DNA of 9,424 bases from an uncultured Sutterellaceae bacterium (GTDB taxonomy: Bacteria; Pseudomonadota; Gammaproteobacteria; Burkholderiales; Burkholderiaceae_F): contig CAMYAA010000018.1 of assembly GCA_947253615.1 (NCBI GenBank), positions 1-9,424 on the forward strand, in the 5' to 3' direction. Within the stretch, counting starts at the first letter, position 1. The number at the start of each line of letters is the position of its first letter. Shown in pieces: positions 1-8,100 of the stretch. The notes under the pieces are model-generated. The model worked only from the letters and a program-made list of their open reading frames with translations. It was not told the origin of the DNA and ran no database searches. A program made the position numbers and the translations under genes.

Positions 1-46
1 AGATCTAGTACGGTCTCGTGGGCTCGGAGATGTGTATAAGAGACAG
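1..46 (+). other. Illumina Nextera i7/read-2 adapter contamination
   Basis: This is synthetic sequence. Positions 28-46 are the 19-base Tn5 mosaic end (ending TATAAGAGACAG). Positions 13-27 are the Nextera read-2 adapter arm (GTCTCGTGGGCTCGG). Positions 5-12 (CTAGTACG) sit where the i7 index belongs and match the Nextera index I know as N702 in primer orientation. Positions 1-4 (AGAT) are the end of the P7 primer. The order P7 end, index, adapter, mosaic end is exactly that of a tagmentation library molecule, so the true contig end is at base 47. Confidence 0.98.
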
Positions 47-121
47 TAGTGAAACCATGCACGATGCAAACACGAAAGGCGACCGAAATCCTTTCGCATC
101 GTGTGGACTTATTTCACACTA
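47..121 (+). promoter_or_regulatory. Structured 5' leader of the ABC importer operon
   Basis: Three nested inverted repeats lie just before the ribosome binding site. The outer arms are TAGTG at 47-51 with CACTA at 117-121 (or GTGAAA at 49-54 with TTTCAC at 112-117). The middle arms are CACGATGC at 60-67 with GCATCGTG at 96-103. The inner arms are GAAAGG at 74-79 with CCTTTC at 90-95, closing a loop of about 10 bases. A transcript could fold into one long interrupted stem that ends four bases before the AGGAGA site. This suggests a cis-acting RNA or an operator. I see no T-box, no Trp-rich leader peptide and no known riboswitch signature. The promoter itself is missing because the contig ends here. 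Confidence 0.5.
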
Positions 122-124
122 GAC

Positions 125-130
125 AGGAGA
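125..130 (+). promoter_or_regulatory. Ribosome binding site fixing the binding-protein start
   Basis: AGGAGA lies 5 bases before the ATG at 136. It supports that ATG over an in-frame GTG at 49, which lies three bases from the adapter, has no genomic room for a Shine-Dalgarno site and would place 29 hydrophilic residues in front of a good lipoprotein signal peptide. Confidence 0.85.
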
Positions 131-135
131 GACTT

Positions 136-1137
136 ATGTTAGGTCGAAAAAAGGTGGTAGCTGCCGCAATTGCGGCTGGTTTAATTGCGGCGTTGGTCGG
201 TTGTAAAGACGAAGCCGTCACAACAAAGCAGCAAGATCAGATGGCTTTAATGCCCATTGGGATTGTGCAAATCGTTCAACATGATGCGTTGGACGCTAGC
301 CGTAAAGGGATCGTAGACGCACTGGCCAAGCGTGGTTACAAAGATGGCCAAAACATCAAACTCGACATTCAAAACGCCCAAGGCGATCAATCCAATCTTC
401 ACAATATTGTCAATCGCTTCATCTCCAATAAGGACAAGGTGATTTTCGCGATTGCCACCCCCTCTGCCCAGAGTGCAGCCTCCCAGACCAAAGATATTCC
501 GATTGTGGCCACGGCCGTGACGAACTTCGAAGTCGCCAAGCTCGTTAAGAGCAATGAAAAGCCGGGCGGCAACGTCACGGGGGTTTCCGACATTAACCCC
601 GTGGGCGCACAGTTAAAGCTTTTGTTAGACATGGACCCGAAGGTCAAGACCGTCGCGGTGATGTACAACTCCTCCGAAATCAACTCCGAATACCAAGCCA
701 AGCTCTTACGTGAAGCGGCTGAAAAGCTTGGCGTGAAAGTGGTGGATGCCACGGTCACGAACGTGAACGAAATCGCGCAAGTGGCTCAAAACTTGGTCGG
801 TAAGGTCGATGCGATTTACTTGCCAACCGATAACGTGATTGCCTCGGCATTGCCCGCCGTTTTGAAGGTGGCCATTGCAGCGAAGTTACCAGTGATTGCC
901 GGTGAAGGCGGTATGGTGCGTGAAGGGTGCTTAGCCTCGATCGCGGTGGACTACTACCAGCTCGGCGAAATGACCGGTGAGATGGGCGCTGATATTTTGG
1001 ACGGCAAGGCCAAACCCGCGGACATGCCGATTCAGACCCAGAACGCCGATAAGGTCATTATCAACATGAAGACCGCCAAGGCGATTGGTTTAGAGATCCC
1101 AGCGGCCATTTTGGATAAAGCGACGAAGGTCGAATAA
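136..1137 (+). CDS. ABC transporter substrate-binding lipoprotein (TrpX-like, COG2984)
   Basis: A 333-residue solute-binding protein of the ABC_sub_bind family (PF04392/COG2984), the extracytoplasmic receptor of an importer. Residues 1-22 form a lipoprotein signal peptide: basic MLGRKK, a hydrophobic Ala/Ile/Leu core, and lipobox LVGC with C23 as the lipidated residue. K24 follows, which in a Gram-negative cell would not be the Asp inner-membrane retention signal. Two periplasmic-binding lobes follow: IGIVQIVQHDALDASRKG (41-58), NAQGDQSN (80-87), ATPSAQ (107-112), the hinge region GGNVTGVSD (144-152), MYNSSEINS (176-184), LPTDN (229-233), AGEGGMV (255-261). These segments are typical of the family whose studied members bind tryptophan, phenylalanine or related compounds. 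The substrate cannot be read from the sequence; an aromatic amino acid is the best inference. It is the first gene of an operon with the permease and ATPase genes. Family very likely, substrate uncertain. Confidence 0.95.
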   Translation: MLGRKKVVAAAIAAGLIAALVGCKDEAVTTKQQDQMALMPIGIVQIVQHDALDASRKGIVDALAKRGYKDGQNIKLDIQNAQGDQSNLHNIVNRFISNKDKVIFAIATPSAQSAASQTKDIPIVATAVTNFEVAKLVKSNEKPGGNVTGVSDINPVGAQLKLLLDMDPKVKTVAVMYNSSEINSEYQAKLLREAAEKLGVKVVDATVTNVNEIAQVAQNLVGKVDAIYLPTDNVIASALPAVLKVAIAAKLPVIAGEGGMVREGCLASIAVDYYQLGEMTGEMGADILDGKAKPADMPIQTQNADKVIINMKTAKAIGLEIPAAILDKATKVE

Positions 1138-1144
1138 CGATACG

Positions 1145-1183
1145 GAGGTAGGCGTAAGAAGGAGTTTCGCCCACGCCTACCTC
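1145..1183 (+). promoter_or_regulatory. Intercistronic hairpin after the binding-protein gene
   Basis: GAGGTAGGCGT at 1145-1155 is perfectly complementary to ACGCCTACCTC at 1173-1183, giving an 11-bp GC-rich stem with a 17-base loop, starting 8 bases after the stop codon. No T-tract follows, so it is not a standard intrinsic terminator. In binding-protein operons such hairpins often protect the upstream message from 3' exonucleases and raise binding-protein levels over membrane components; that role is inferred here. The rest of the 131-base gap, to 1268, shows nothing else beyond the next ribosome binding site. Confidence 0.7.
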
Positions 1184-1258
1184 GCCACTACATGAAACTC
1201 AACAAAACCGATGGCGGGAATTGCGTTTAAGCACGCCTGAGTGTACCTACAACAATGC

Positions 1259-1263
1259 GAGGA
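1259..1263 (+). promoter_or_regulatory. Ribosome binding site fixing the permease start
   Basis: GAGGA lies 5 bases before ATG 1269. This chooses that ATG over an upstream in-frame TTG at 1221, whose extra 16 residues are hydrophilic and unlike the family, which normally begins just before the first membrane segment. Confidence 0.7.
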
Positions 1264-1268
1264 CAAAC

Positions 1269-2156
1269 ATGTTGGATCTTAACCTTTGGATAGCGACGAT
1301 TAGTCAGGGGCTTATTTGGTCAGTGATGGCCTTAGGGGTCTTCTTAACGTTCCGACTTTTGGACATTCCTGACTTAACCGTTGACGGGAGCTTCCCCTTG
1401 GGAGCTGCCGTGGCTGCAACGGCCATTGCGACGGGCCATAGTATTGCCGTGGCGATGGTTTTAGCGGTGATTGCTGGGGCCTTAGCGGGCGCAATCACGG
1501 GCTTTTTAACGACGAAATTGAAGATTCCTGCGTTATTAGCAGGGATTTTAACCATGATCGGTTTGTATTCGGTCAACCTTCATGTGATGGGTAAGGCCAA
1601 CGTCTCTCTCCTGTCGGACGATACGCTCTTTACCTACTTTAATTCGTGGTTTAGCATGCCCTACGGGCCGTTTATCTTAGGGTTGATCTTTGTGTTTATT
1701 GTCGCCACGGCCATTTACTGGTTCTTTGGTACGCAGGTTGGCACGGCGATTCGCGCCACCGGGTTTAATCCCCAGATGACGCGCGCGCAGGGGATTAACA
1801 CCAACGTCATGATTGTCTTGGGGTTAATGATCTCGAACGCGTTAGTGGCGGCCTCCGGCGCCGTCGTTGCTCAGCAACAAGGCTTCGCGGACGTCGGTAT
1901 GGGCGTTGGGACGATTGTGATTGGCTTGGCCAGTGTGATTATTGGCGAAGTATTGATGGGTACACGCTCGTTTAAGATGAGTATTGTGGCGGTCGTGCTC
2001 GGTTCGGTGATTTACCGTGTGGTGATTGCTTTAGTGTTGGATTTGGGGATGCCGCCTAATGACTTAAAGCTCTTTACGGCCATTTTAGTGACCTTGGCAT
2101 TAGCTATGCCCTTGTTAAAGGGAAAGGTCATGCCTAAGGGTTTACTTAACAAATAA
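1269..2156 (+). CDS. ABC transporter permease (TrpY-like, COG4120)
   Basis: A 295-residue inner-membrane permease of the RbsC/LivH-type superfamily (BPD_transp_2, PF02653), in the COG4120 group that partners COG2984 binding proteins. The hydrophobicity pattern shows roughly eight to nine membrane segments, at about 6-28, 42-57, 58-80, 88-106, 133-153, 181-202, 210-230, 236-256 and 266-283. The segment LDIPDLTVDGSFPLGAAV (31-48) is a characteristic N-terminal signature of this group. GTAIRATGFNPQMTRAQGI (158-176) is the cytoplasmic loop with conserved RA.G..P..A...GI that contacts the ATPase. Length is normal for the family. A single permease gene implies a homodimeric channel. It sits 131 bases after the binding-protein gene and 26 bases before the ATPase gene, so co-transcription is likely. 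The translocated substrate is inferred to be the ligand of the binding protein. Confidence 0.95.
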   Translation: MLDLNLWIATISQGLIWSVMALGVFLTFRLLDIPDLTVDGSFPLGAAVAATAIATGHSIAVAMVLAVIAGALAGAITGFLTTKLKIPALLAGILTMIGLYSVNLHVMGKANVSLLSDDTLFTYFNSWFSMPYGPFILGLIFVFIVATAIYWFFGTQVGTAIRATGFNPQMTRAQGINTNVMIVLGLMISNALVAASGAVVAQQQGFADVGMGVGTIVIGLASVIIGEVLMGTRSFKMSIVAVVLGSVIYRVVIALVLDLGMPPNDLKLFTAILVTLALAMPLLKGKVMPKGLLNK

Positions 2157-2182
2157 GCGATCACGAGAAGGAAATCAGCACT

Positions 2183-2971
2183 ATGTTACGAGTCAACGAC
2201 GTCCATAAGACATTCTTTGCGGGCACTCCGAATGAAAAACATGCGCTTCGCGGCGTGAACTTAACCTTGGAAGAAGGGGATTTCTGTACCGTGATCGGCT
2301 CCAATGGGGCCGGGAAATCCACCCTGTTAAATGCGATTGCGGGGGTGTTCCCCGTCGATAGCGGTTCCATTCAGATCGGCACGAAGGACGTGACCACGAT
2401 GGCCGAATACCAACGTGCGCAATTCATTGGTCGTGTGTTCCAAGACCCGATGAAAGGCACGGCGGGCGGCATGATGATTGAAGAAAATTTGGCCATGGCC
2501 GCGCGTCGCGGTCGCTGTCCGAATTTGTCCTGGTCCGAAAAGAAAGAAGAGACGGAAAAGTTCCGTCATCTCTTGGCTCAATTGGACTTGGGGCTAGAAA
2601 ACCGATTGACGGCCCACGTGGGTACGCTCTCGGGCGGGCAACGTCAGGCGGTGACGCTCTTGATGGCCACGATTGTGCGCCCTGAGCTTCTCTTACTTGA
2701 CGAACACACCGCAGCGCTCGATCCGAAAACGGCGGAAAAGGTCTTGGAAATCACCAATCGTATCGTGACGGAACAAAAACTCACGACCTTGATGATTACG
2801 CACAATATGCGTGATGCGCTACGCTTTGGGAATCGCTTAATCATGATGCACAATGGTCAACCCATTGTGGACATTAAGGGCGAAGAAAAAGCGAAATTAA
2901 CGCCGGTGGATTTGTTAAATCTCTTCGAAAAGACCGGGGAAACGCTCTCGGACGCGATGGTCTTGAGTTAA
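2183..2971 (+). CDS. ABC transporter ATP-binding protein (TrpZ-like, COG1101)
   Basis: A 262-residue cytoplasmic ATPase that powers the importer. All nucleotide-binding motifs are intact: Walker A GSNGAGKST (39-47), Q-loop VFQDP (85-89), signature LSGGQRQ (149-155), Walker B LLLLDE (169-174) with catalytic E174, D-loop AALD (177-180) and switch histidine H207 in MITHN. LSGGQRQAVTLLMATIV and the GTAGGMMIEENLAMA segment after the Q-loop are characteristic of COG1101 ATPases, the partners of COG4120 permeases. The start is ATG 2183 with an AAGGA site at 2168-2172, 10 bases upstream. The gene follows the permease gene after 26 bases and ends 27 bases before the terminator, closing the operon. Nothing is truncated or degraded. 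Confidence 0.96.
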   Translation: MLRVNDVHKTFFAGTPNEKHALRGVNLTLEEGDFCTVIGSNGAGKSTLLNAIAGVFPVDSGSIQIGTKDVTTMAEYQRAQFIGRVFQDPMKGTAGGMMIEENLAMAARRGRCPNLSWSEKKEETEKFRHLLAQLDLGLENRLTAHVGTLSGGQRQAVTLLMATIVRPELLLLDEHTAALDPKTAEKVLEITNRIVTEQKLTTLMITHNMRDALRFGNRLIMMHNGQPIVDIKGEEKAKLTPVDLLNLFEKTGETLSDAMVLS

Positions 2972-2998
2972 GGCCCATTTGTCCTTTCCTCAAAACCC

Positions 2999-3043
2999 AA
3001 AAAAAACGAGTCAAGTCACCGTGGTGTCCTGGCTCGTTTTTTT
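2999..3043. terminator. Bidirectional intrinsic terminator between convergent operons
   Basis: An A-tract (2999-3006) and arm CGAGTCA (3007-3013) pair with TGGCTCG (3030-3036), with one G-U pair, followed by seven T (3037-3043). An inner CAC/GTG helix (3017-3019 with 3024-3026) continues the stem towards the loop. The A/T-flanked symmetry lets it stop the importer operon on + and the nuclease operon on -. It lies 27 bases past the ATPase stop and 37 bases past the nuclease stop. Confidence 0.9.
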
Positions 3044-3054
3044 GTGCTTGGTGC

Positions 3055-3085
3055 GCCCTTAGTCTGACCTTACTTTGCCCTTAGT
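3055..3085. repeat. Nine-base direct repeat at the 3' end of the nuclease gene
   Basis: GCCCTTAGT occurs at 3055-3063 and again at 3077-3085. The second copy contains the stop codon of the - strand nuclease gene (TTA at 3081-3083). It may be a small tandem duplication or slippage product, or chance; no function is evident. Confidence 0.4.
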
Positions 3086-5129
3086 GCGTCCGCATTGGGT
3101 CGCGGCGCTCCTCGCTCACGCCCGCGTTAAGGGCACTCTCGCCCATTAAACGGCGTTGAATGCTCTCGAGGAGCTGCGAGCCCTCGATGGGAGAGAGCGC
3201 CGTGACGGACTCCACGCGCAATTGCGGACCCAAGGCCCCTTCGTCGATAAAGGCGCTCGAGCGCCCCATGGACGCGCTGTTCGACCGCAATTTCCCACAC
3301 AGTAACCAGAGCCCCTCGATGGTTTCGTTCGGCTGAGTCGCGCGAATCCCAAAGAGGTACTTGTAGACGAGTTCAGGGACCTGATAGCGAATAATGCTTT
3401 CGGGGACCGAGTACTTGGCATCCACAATGTAGTAGGTCGTTCCCGAGGCGTTCTCGAGTTTAATCAAGAAGTCCGGTGTGTAGTAATTCGTTCGATCGTT
3501 ATAACTCACTTCATGGTTGAGTAACGCGTAGCCCGTGGCACGCACGAGTGAGAGGGCATTTTCGCTAGGCTCATTGGTGCGATGGAGCACTGGTTGGGCA
3601 TACACGGTCAAGCGTGCGCCAAACCCTTCGAAAAGGGTCGTGTTGATAATGGTGTTGCCCACTTGGGTTTGATGCTCGCTACGCAAACGGTACGAATGAT
3701 GGTACTGTTTTGTGCGTGTGAGGCCAAGCTTTTCCAACGATTGGAGCAAAATGACCTGCAAGTACATTTCGTAAATTTGCGAACTCTTGAGCGAATCAAA
3801 GAGCGCTTGTTGCGCACTAAAGTTCGTTTTGGGCGTCGCAAACCACGTGATCATGAGTTCGTAGAGCTCACGATACACCGGCACATTCCAAAAGATCGTA
3901 CTTGGTCGCGGCTCATGACTGAGCGCAGGAATGCGCATCATATCCAAGCCAAAGCAATTCACGTAGTGATGGCAAATCGTCGTCACGCGCCGCGCTAAAC
4001 GTGTCCATTTGAGCTTGAGCTCATCGAAATTCTTTTCCGAAAATCGAAACAGCAACTCGCCCGTACTGACGTAGTCGTCATTGGTTTGGCGCAGTGAGGG
4101 TAGCGCCGTCTCCATCGTCTCAAGGCGTGAGAGCTCTTGCGTGCACGCCTTATGTAGGGTTTTTAAAAACCCAATCATGACGCGGTGCTCTTCAATATCG
4201 TAGGAGGGCTGATTCGAGCGAATGAGCGTATGTTTGGGCATATAGTGACGAGCGTGCCACTCAATGCCCGAATGCGTGGGAGAGGCGATCAGTTCTTCGG
4301 GGTGCTGCACGATGTGACGTAACGTTTGTACGTTAAACGTGCGCACGCGTTCAAAGGACCCGATTTCGTCCTTTTCCACCATCTTAAAACGCGCATTGGC
4401 TTGGAAATACGTAAAGTGCGTTTCCCAACGATTTAAGAGCGATTCGACAAAGTCACTCAACGCGTCGAGCGACCCAGCCGGATGCTTCATCCAATAGGCA
4501 ATGGAGTTCGGTAGCGTTTCCCGCCCCGAGGGACGCGGCTCATCACGCTCGGGTGCGTCTGATGTCCAGAGGGCGCGTGTGTTCGCGCTTGACTCGGGGT
4601 CATTGGCCGCCTGGGGCGACAAGAGCGTATCGTAGGCTTGGCAAATGGTTTGCGCCATCGTTTCAATCGCACGCGCTTCGGGACCGTTACGAATACAGAC
4701 CGCGAGCGGTACGCTCTGAAGCGTGATATAGGGCTTGCCGGTGGAGGAGAGCGAAATCTCAATAATGGCGTTACCAATCACCTCATTAAAGGGAGCGGAC
4801 TCAAAGCTGTACCCGAGCGCACGATCTTCCATTTCGGGCATGGATTGCACCCGCATGGAATTGGGTTCTTGCCCATTAATACGCAAGGTGACGGCGACTT
4901 TCTCGAGCGCGGGTTCGTCAAAGACGACCCCAAACTCATAGTTGCGGTCACTTTCGACGTAAAGCGGTCCGGAGCGGGCAAGGGCCTCCGGGGTGGGCTC
5001 TTGTGGGAGCAGCATTCCCGGGTGGTAATGGGCGCAATATTGAGCCCACGATTCCTCGGTGAAAGGAATCGCGATCAGCTCACTTTGCTCCATGGCCCCT
5101 TTTTGGCACAAGTAAAGATTCAACTTCAT
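3081..5129 (-). CDS. McrC-like DUF2357 / PD-(D/E)XK nuclease (COG1700)
   Basis: A 682-residue predicted nuclease of the DUF2357-plus-DUF524 (PDDEXK_7) type, COG1700, the McrC-like effector paired with McrB-like AAA+ proteins in defence modules. Residues 1-145 are beta-rich, with strands such as FGVVF (66-70) and VAVTLRI (78-84). Residues 150-400 are mostly helical and include YDIEEHRVMIGFL (310-322), matching the YD..E.R....L segment of DUF2357 proteins. The C-terminal third holds the nuclease core: helix IYEMYLQVILL with E454, YTPDFLI with D553, YIVDAKYS with D570 and K572, then the helix RYQVPELVYKYL (581-592). All catalytic positions are intact, so an active metal-dependent nuclease is expected; DNA is the likely target by analogy with McrC. 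It is the second gene of the - strand operon, 24 bases after the AAA+ gene stop. ATG 5129 is supported by a strong ribosome binding site. A restriction or defence role is inferred from family and pairing. Confidence 0.88.
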   Translation of the reverse strand: MKLNLYLCQKGAMEQSELIAIPFTEESWAQYCAHYHPGMLLPQEPTPEALARSGPLYVESDRNYEFGVVFDEPALEKVAVTLRINGQEPNSMRVQSMPEMEDRALGYSFESAPFNEVIGNAIIEISLSSTGKPYITLQSVPLAVCIRNGPEARAIETMAQTICQAYDTLLSPQAANDPESSANTRALWTSDAPERDEPRPSGRETLPNSIAYWMKHPAGSLDALSDFVESLLNRWETHFTYFQANARFKMVEKDEIGSFERVRTFNVQTLRHIVQHPEELIASPTHSGIEWHARHYMPKHTLIRSNQPSYDIEEHRVMIGFLKTLHKACTQELSRLETMETALPSLRQTNDDYVSTGELLFRFSEKNFDELKLKWTRLARRVTTICHHYVNCFGLDMMRIPALSHEPRPSTIFWNVPVYRELYELMITWFATPKTNFSAQQALFDSLKSSQIYEMYLQVILLQSLEKLGLTRTKQYHHSYRLRSEHQTQVGNTIINTTLFEGFGARLTVYAQPVLHRTNEPSENALSLVRATGYALLNHEVSYNDRTNYYTPDFLIKLENASGTTYYIVDAKYSVPESIIRYQVPELVYKYLFGIRATQPNETIEGLWLLCGKLRSNSASMGRSSAFIDEGALGPQLRVESVTALSPIEGSQLLESIQRRLMGESALNAGVSEERRDPMRTH

Positions 5130-5136
5130 GGCTTAA

Positions 5137-5143
5137 TCCTTCC
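5137..5143 (-). promoter_or_regulatory. Ribosome binding site of the nuclease gene
   Basis: On the - strand this reads GGAAGGA, 7 bases before ATG 5129. It fixes that start over an internal Met at residue 13, and shows the nuclease is translated independently of the AAA+ gene, which ends 10 bases before it. Confidence 0.8.
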
Positions 5144-5153
5144 GATTCTATGC

Positions 5154-8100
5154 TTAGAAGAAGCGGTAGTAGCTCATTTGTTGATTACCGATGTCGAGGA
5201 TATGCGCAACGATTTCTTTACTCTTATCGAGCCCGTAGTTCTCCAGAATATCTTGTAATTCCACTAACCATTGATGGAACGCTTCGCCATTGCCACTAAT
5301 GTGCGGTAAGACTTTTTGCGAGACCGCATAGTCCACCGCAATGGTTTGCACCGAACGGTTTTCTTCTTTTTCAAAGAGTTCAAGCGCGGCGGAAATGTAC
5401 CCGGCAATGGACTTTTGCACGCGAATGCTCATCGTAAAGCCGCCCTTTTGCATATGGCTATAGAGGGCACTTAATTTTTCATTCACGTCCGAGCCCTGCG
5501 TCGGATCAATGCGACGAGCGCCAAAGGTTCGCTTCATATCTTCCCAGCTCACTAAGGGGACCTGGGTATTGATGTGCGAGGGTTCATCGCGCAAGTCATC
5601 GTCAAGCCCCGTCCACGTCATCTCGGGGAGTGTGACAATGGTGGCACGATCGATTAAGCGCGGCGAGAGCATTTCGGTCGTATGGTCGTTATTGATCGTC
5701 GCGACAAAGCGAAGCGTATCGGGAATGCGATACTGGACCTTATCCCCGAGCGAGATTGCACTGTGCTGATCGCGCCCATCACAGATGTTCATAAAGTCGG
5801 CCCAGTAGTATTCCATCGGACTTAAGTTCGCTTCGTCTAAGAGCATCATGAAGGGGAGGGTACTCACCCCTTTACGCGCTTCGACGTCGAGCTGCTTAAA
5901 GGCTTCGTAACGACGTTGATCCACACTTTCAAAGGCTTTGGTTAACGGATTCCAATACCCGACGAAGTCGCGCTTACCCGTCCAACCACGTTCCACCGAG
6001 ACGGGGACGTAGCGATTCGTGAAGGATAAGTCCGTCCAGAGTTCGGGCTTTTTAATGTGTTCCGCGACGGAATTTAAGCCTAAAACGTCCGCCAAGAGAT
6101 TACAAATCGAGGTCTTGCCCGAGCCCGGAGGGCCCGAGAACACGGTCAAGAAGTTTTGGGTTAAGCAGATAAATAAGTTCAGGATATCGTTATTGGAATA
6201 ATGACGATGCGCCTTCATCGCTTCGAGTAATCGCGTTTTGAGCACACTCGAGGCTTCTTTCGAGACGCTAATTTCAAGCAATTGATCAGCACGCTGATTA
6301 AAGAGCTCGTTTTGATTGTCCTGCGTCCAGAGAGCAGCCGCTTCGAGGAACTGATTGGCAATCACGCCGTCAAACGCTAAGTGTCGATAGTCCTTCACGG
6401 AGCCTTTTAAGGACTCCCCAATCTGTTTGATTTCTTCGTTGAGTTCGTCTTTGAGCTTTTGGCGCTGTTCGAGCTCCGCATTTAACGTCTTCAAGTATTT
6501 GGAAATGTCTTTGATTTCGTCAATTTGCGTGAGGTTTAACTGCTTGAGCTTGATTTCTTCATCGAGCTTTTCTTTTTCCTTGAGGAGCTTCTTATTGGTC
6601 TGACGGAGTTCTTGGTCAAAGTGCTCTTGAGTATTTTTAAAGTTCGTTTCAAGTTTAGCCAACGCCTCTTCGAGATCGTCGCGCTGCTTGATTAAGCTTT
6701 CCTTTTGAAGGCGAACCGATTGAATCGATTCAAGGCGACTAATAAACTCAGGGCGCTGGGCCAATTGATTGGCAACGTCATCAAAGAACGACGAGCGATC
6801 GTGCTCGGCGTGCTTGAGAATCAAGCTCGTCAATTGCACGATATCGCTATAAAAGCGCGTCGTTTCTTTGTCTGCCGTTAAGAGATTCATGATGCGGGTA
6901 TAGCGCGCTTCACGAATATCGACTTCGGAACTAAAAACGCTATCTTGGGTATCCGTGCCTTTGGCCCATTCAATGAGGGGCGTACGATCCGTCGACGGAA
7001 TCGAAAGCGCATTAATGGCCTTTTCCAATAAGTCCTTGTCCGAATAGGTGTCGATCAACACGGGCGTTAAGGGTGCCACATTCAAGAGTTCGGTCTTAAT
7101 CCAATCAAAGCCCGTGGGTAACCACAAGAATTGACTCACGGAGAGCGGACGGTGCGTAGCAGAGTATTTGTAGCCACTTACCACCCCACGGGTGGATCCC
7201 GTCTGGAAGTTGACGTAAAACTCTTGTTGAGCGTTGCGACGCAGCGCCACCGGGCCGTAGAAATGATCTTGATACGCTAAGAGCACGAGCTGCTGCTCGG
7301 CCTTGAGCCCCAAGGAGGATTCAAACTTTTGGGGGTCCGTCGTGATATTGACATGAATGGACTTGGCAAAGTCCACCTGATCTTTGGGATACACGACGAG
7401 ATAGGTATCGAACTCACGGGCCTCGTGAATGCAGTGAGCGCGCACGAGTTCTTGATATTCGACGCGATACTCGTAGTCTTCACGACGCTTAAACGTGGTG
7501 TGGTCAATATTGTCATTGAGGAAGTTATTCTCGAGGTCAATGACCATGAGCATCCCTTCCTTGAGACCTTCGCCCACCGTGTTCGAATGCACGTTAAAGG
7601 CCCCATACTTCGGAAAGCGCGTACGAATCGTTTCGTCCACCGCGACCCATTCGCCATGAATACTTTCCGCTTGTACGGCAAAGTTCACGTAACTGCCCAT
7701 GGTGTTACTGCGGAAGGCACGGCCTAAATAACGACGAAAGTCCGATTCGAGGGGCGGACGTTTCGTGCGCTTACTCTTGGGGCGTTCAAAAATGGATTCG
7801 GCCGGGGCGAGCTGATAGATTTCAGAGACTTTGGGCAAAATCGGCTGAATGCATTCCACCCCATAGACCGGAAAGCCCGAGTCGTTGTAAGTCGGTGCCC
7901 CGAGGGGTTTTTCAACCTCACGTTCGCTCATCATGAATTCGTCAAAGGCGATTTGCTCCGCGGTTTTGGGCGCGGGGTCGGGCTTGGGCGGCGCGTTTTT
8001 CGTCGCTTCAAAGAGGGAAATCTGCGCTAAGGCCGCTAACGTCTCTTCATCGGTGGGATCGGGCTCAACCTCGTCAGCCTCTTCGCGTGGCAAGTCCGCT

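Noticed and set aside
49..135. N-terminal extension of the binding protein from GTG 49
   Set aside because: It begins three bases after the adapter, has no genomic ribosome binding site, runs through the inverted-repeat leader and would put 29 hydrophilic residues before a clear lipoprotein signal peptide.
1221..1268. Extended permease start at TTG 1221
   Set aside because: It lacks a convincing ribosome binding site; ATG 1269 has GAGGA at good spacing and matches the family length.
3582..3998. 138-codon open frame on the + strand
   Set aside because: It lies entirely antisense to the nuclease gene, whose frame carries recognisable motifs; no independent support.
4638..5258. 206-codon open frame on the + strand
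   Set aside because: It lies opposite the nuclease gene and the end of the AAA+ gene, has no domain pattern, and is a shadow of strong codon bias on the other strand.
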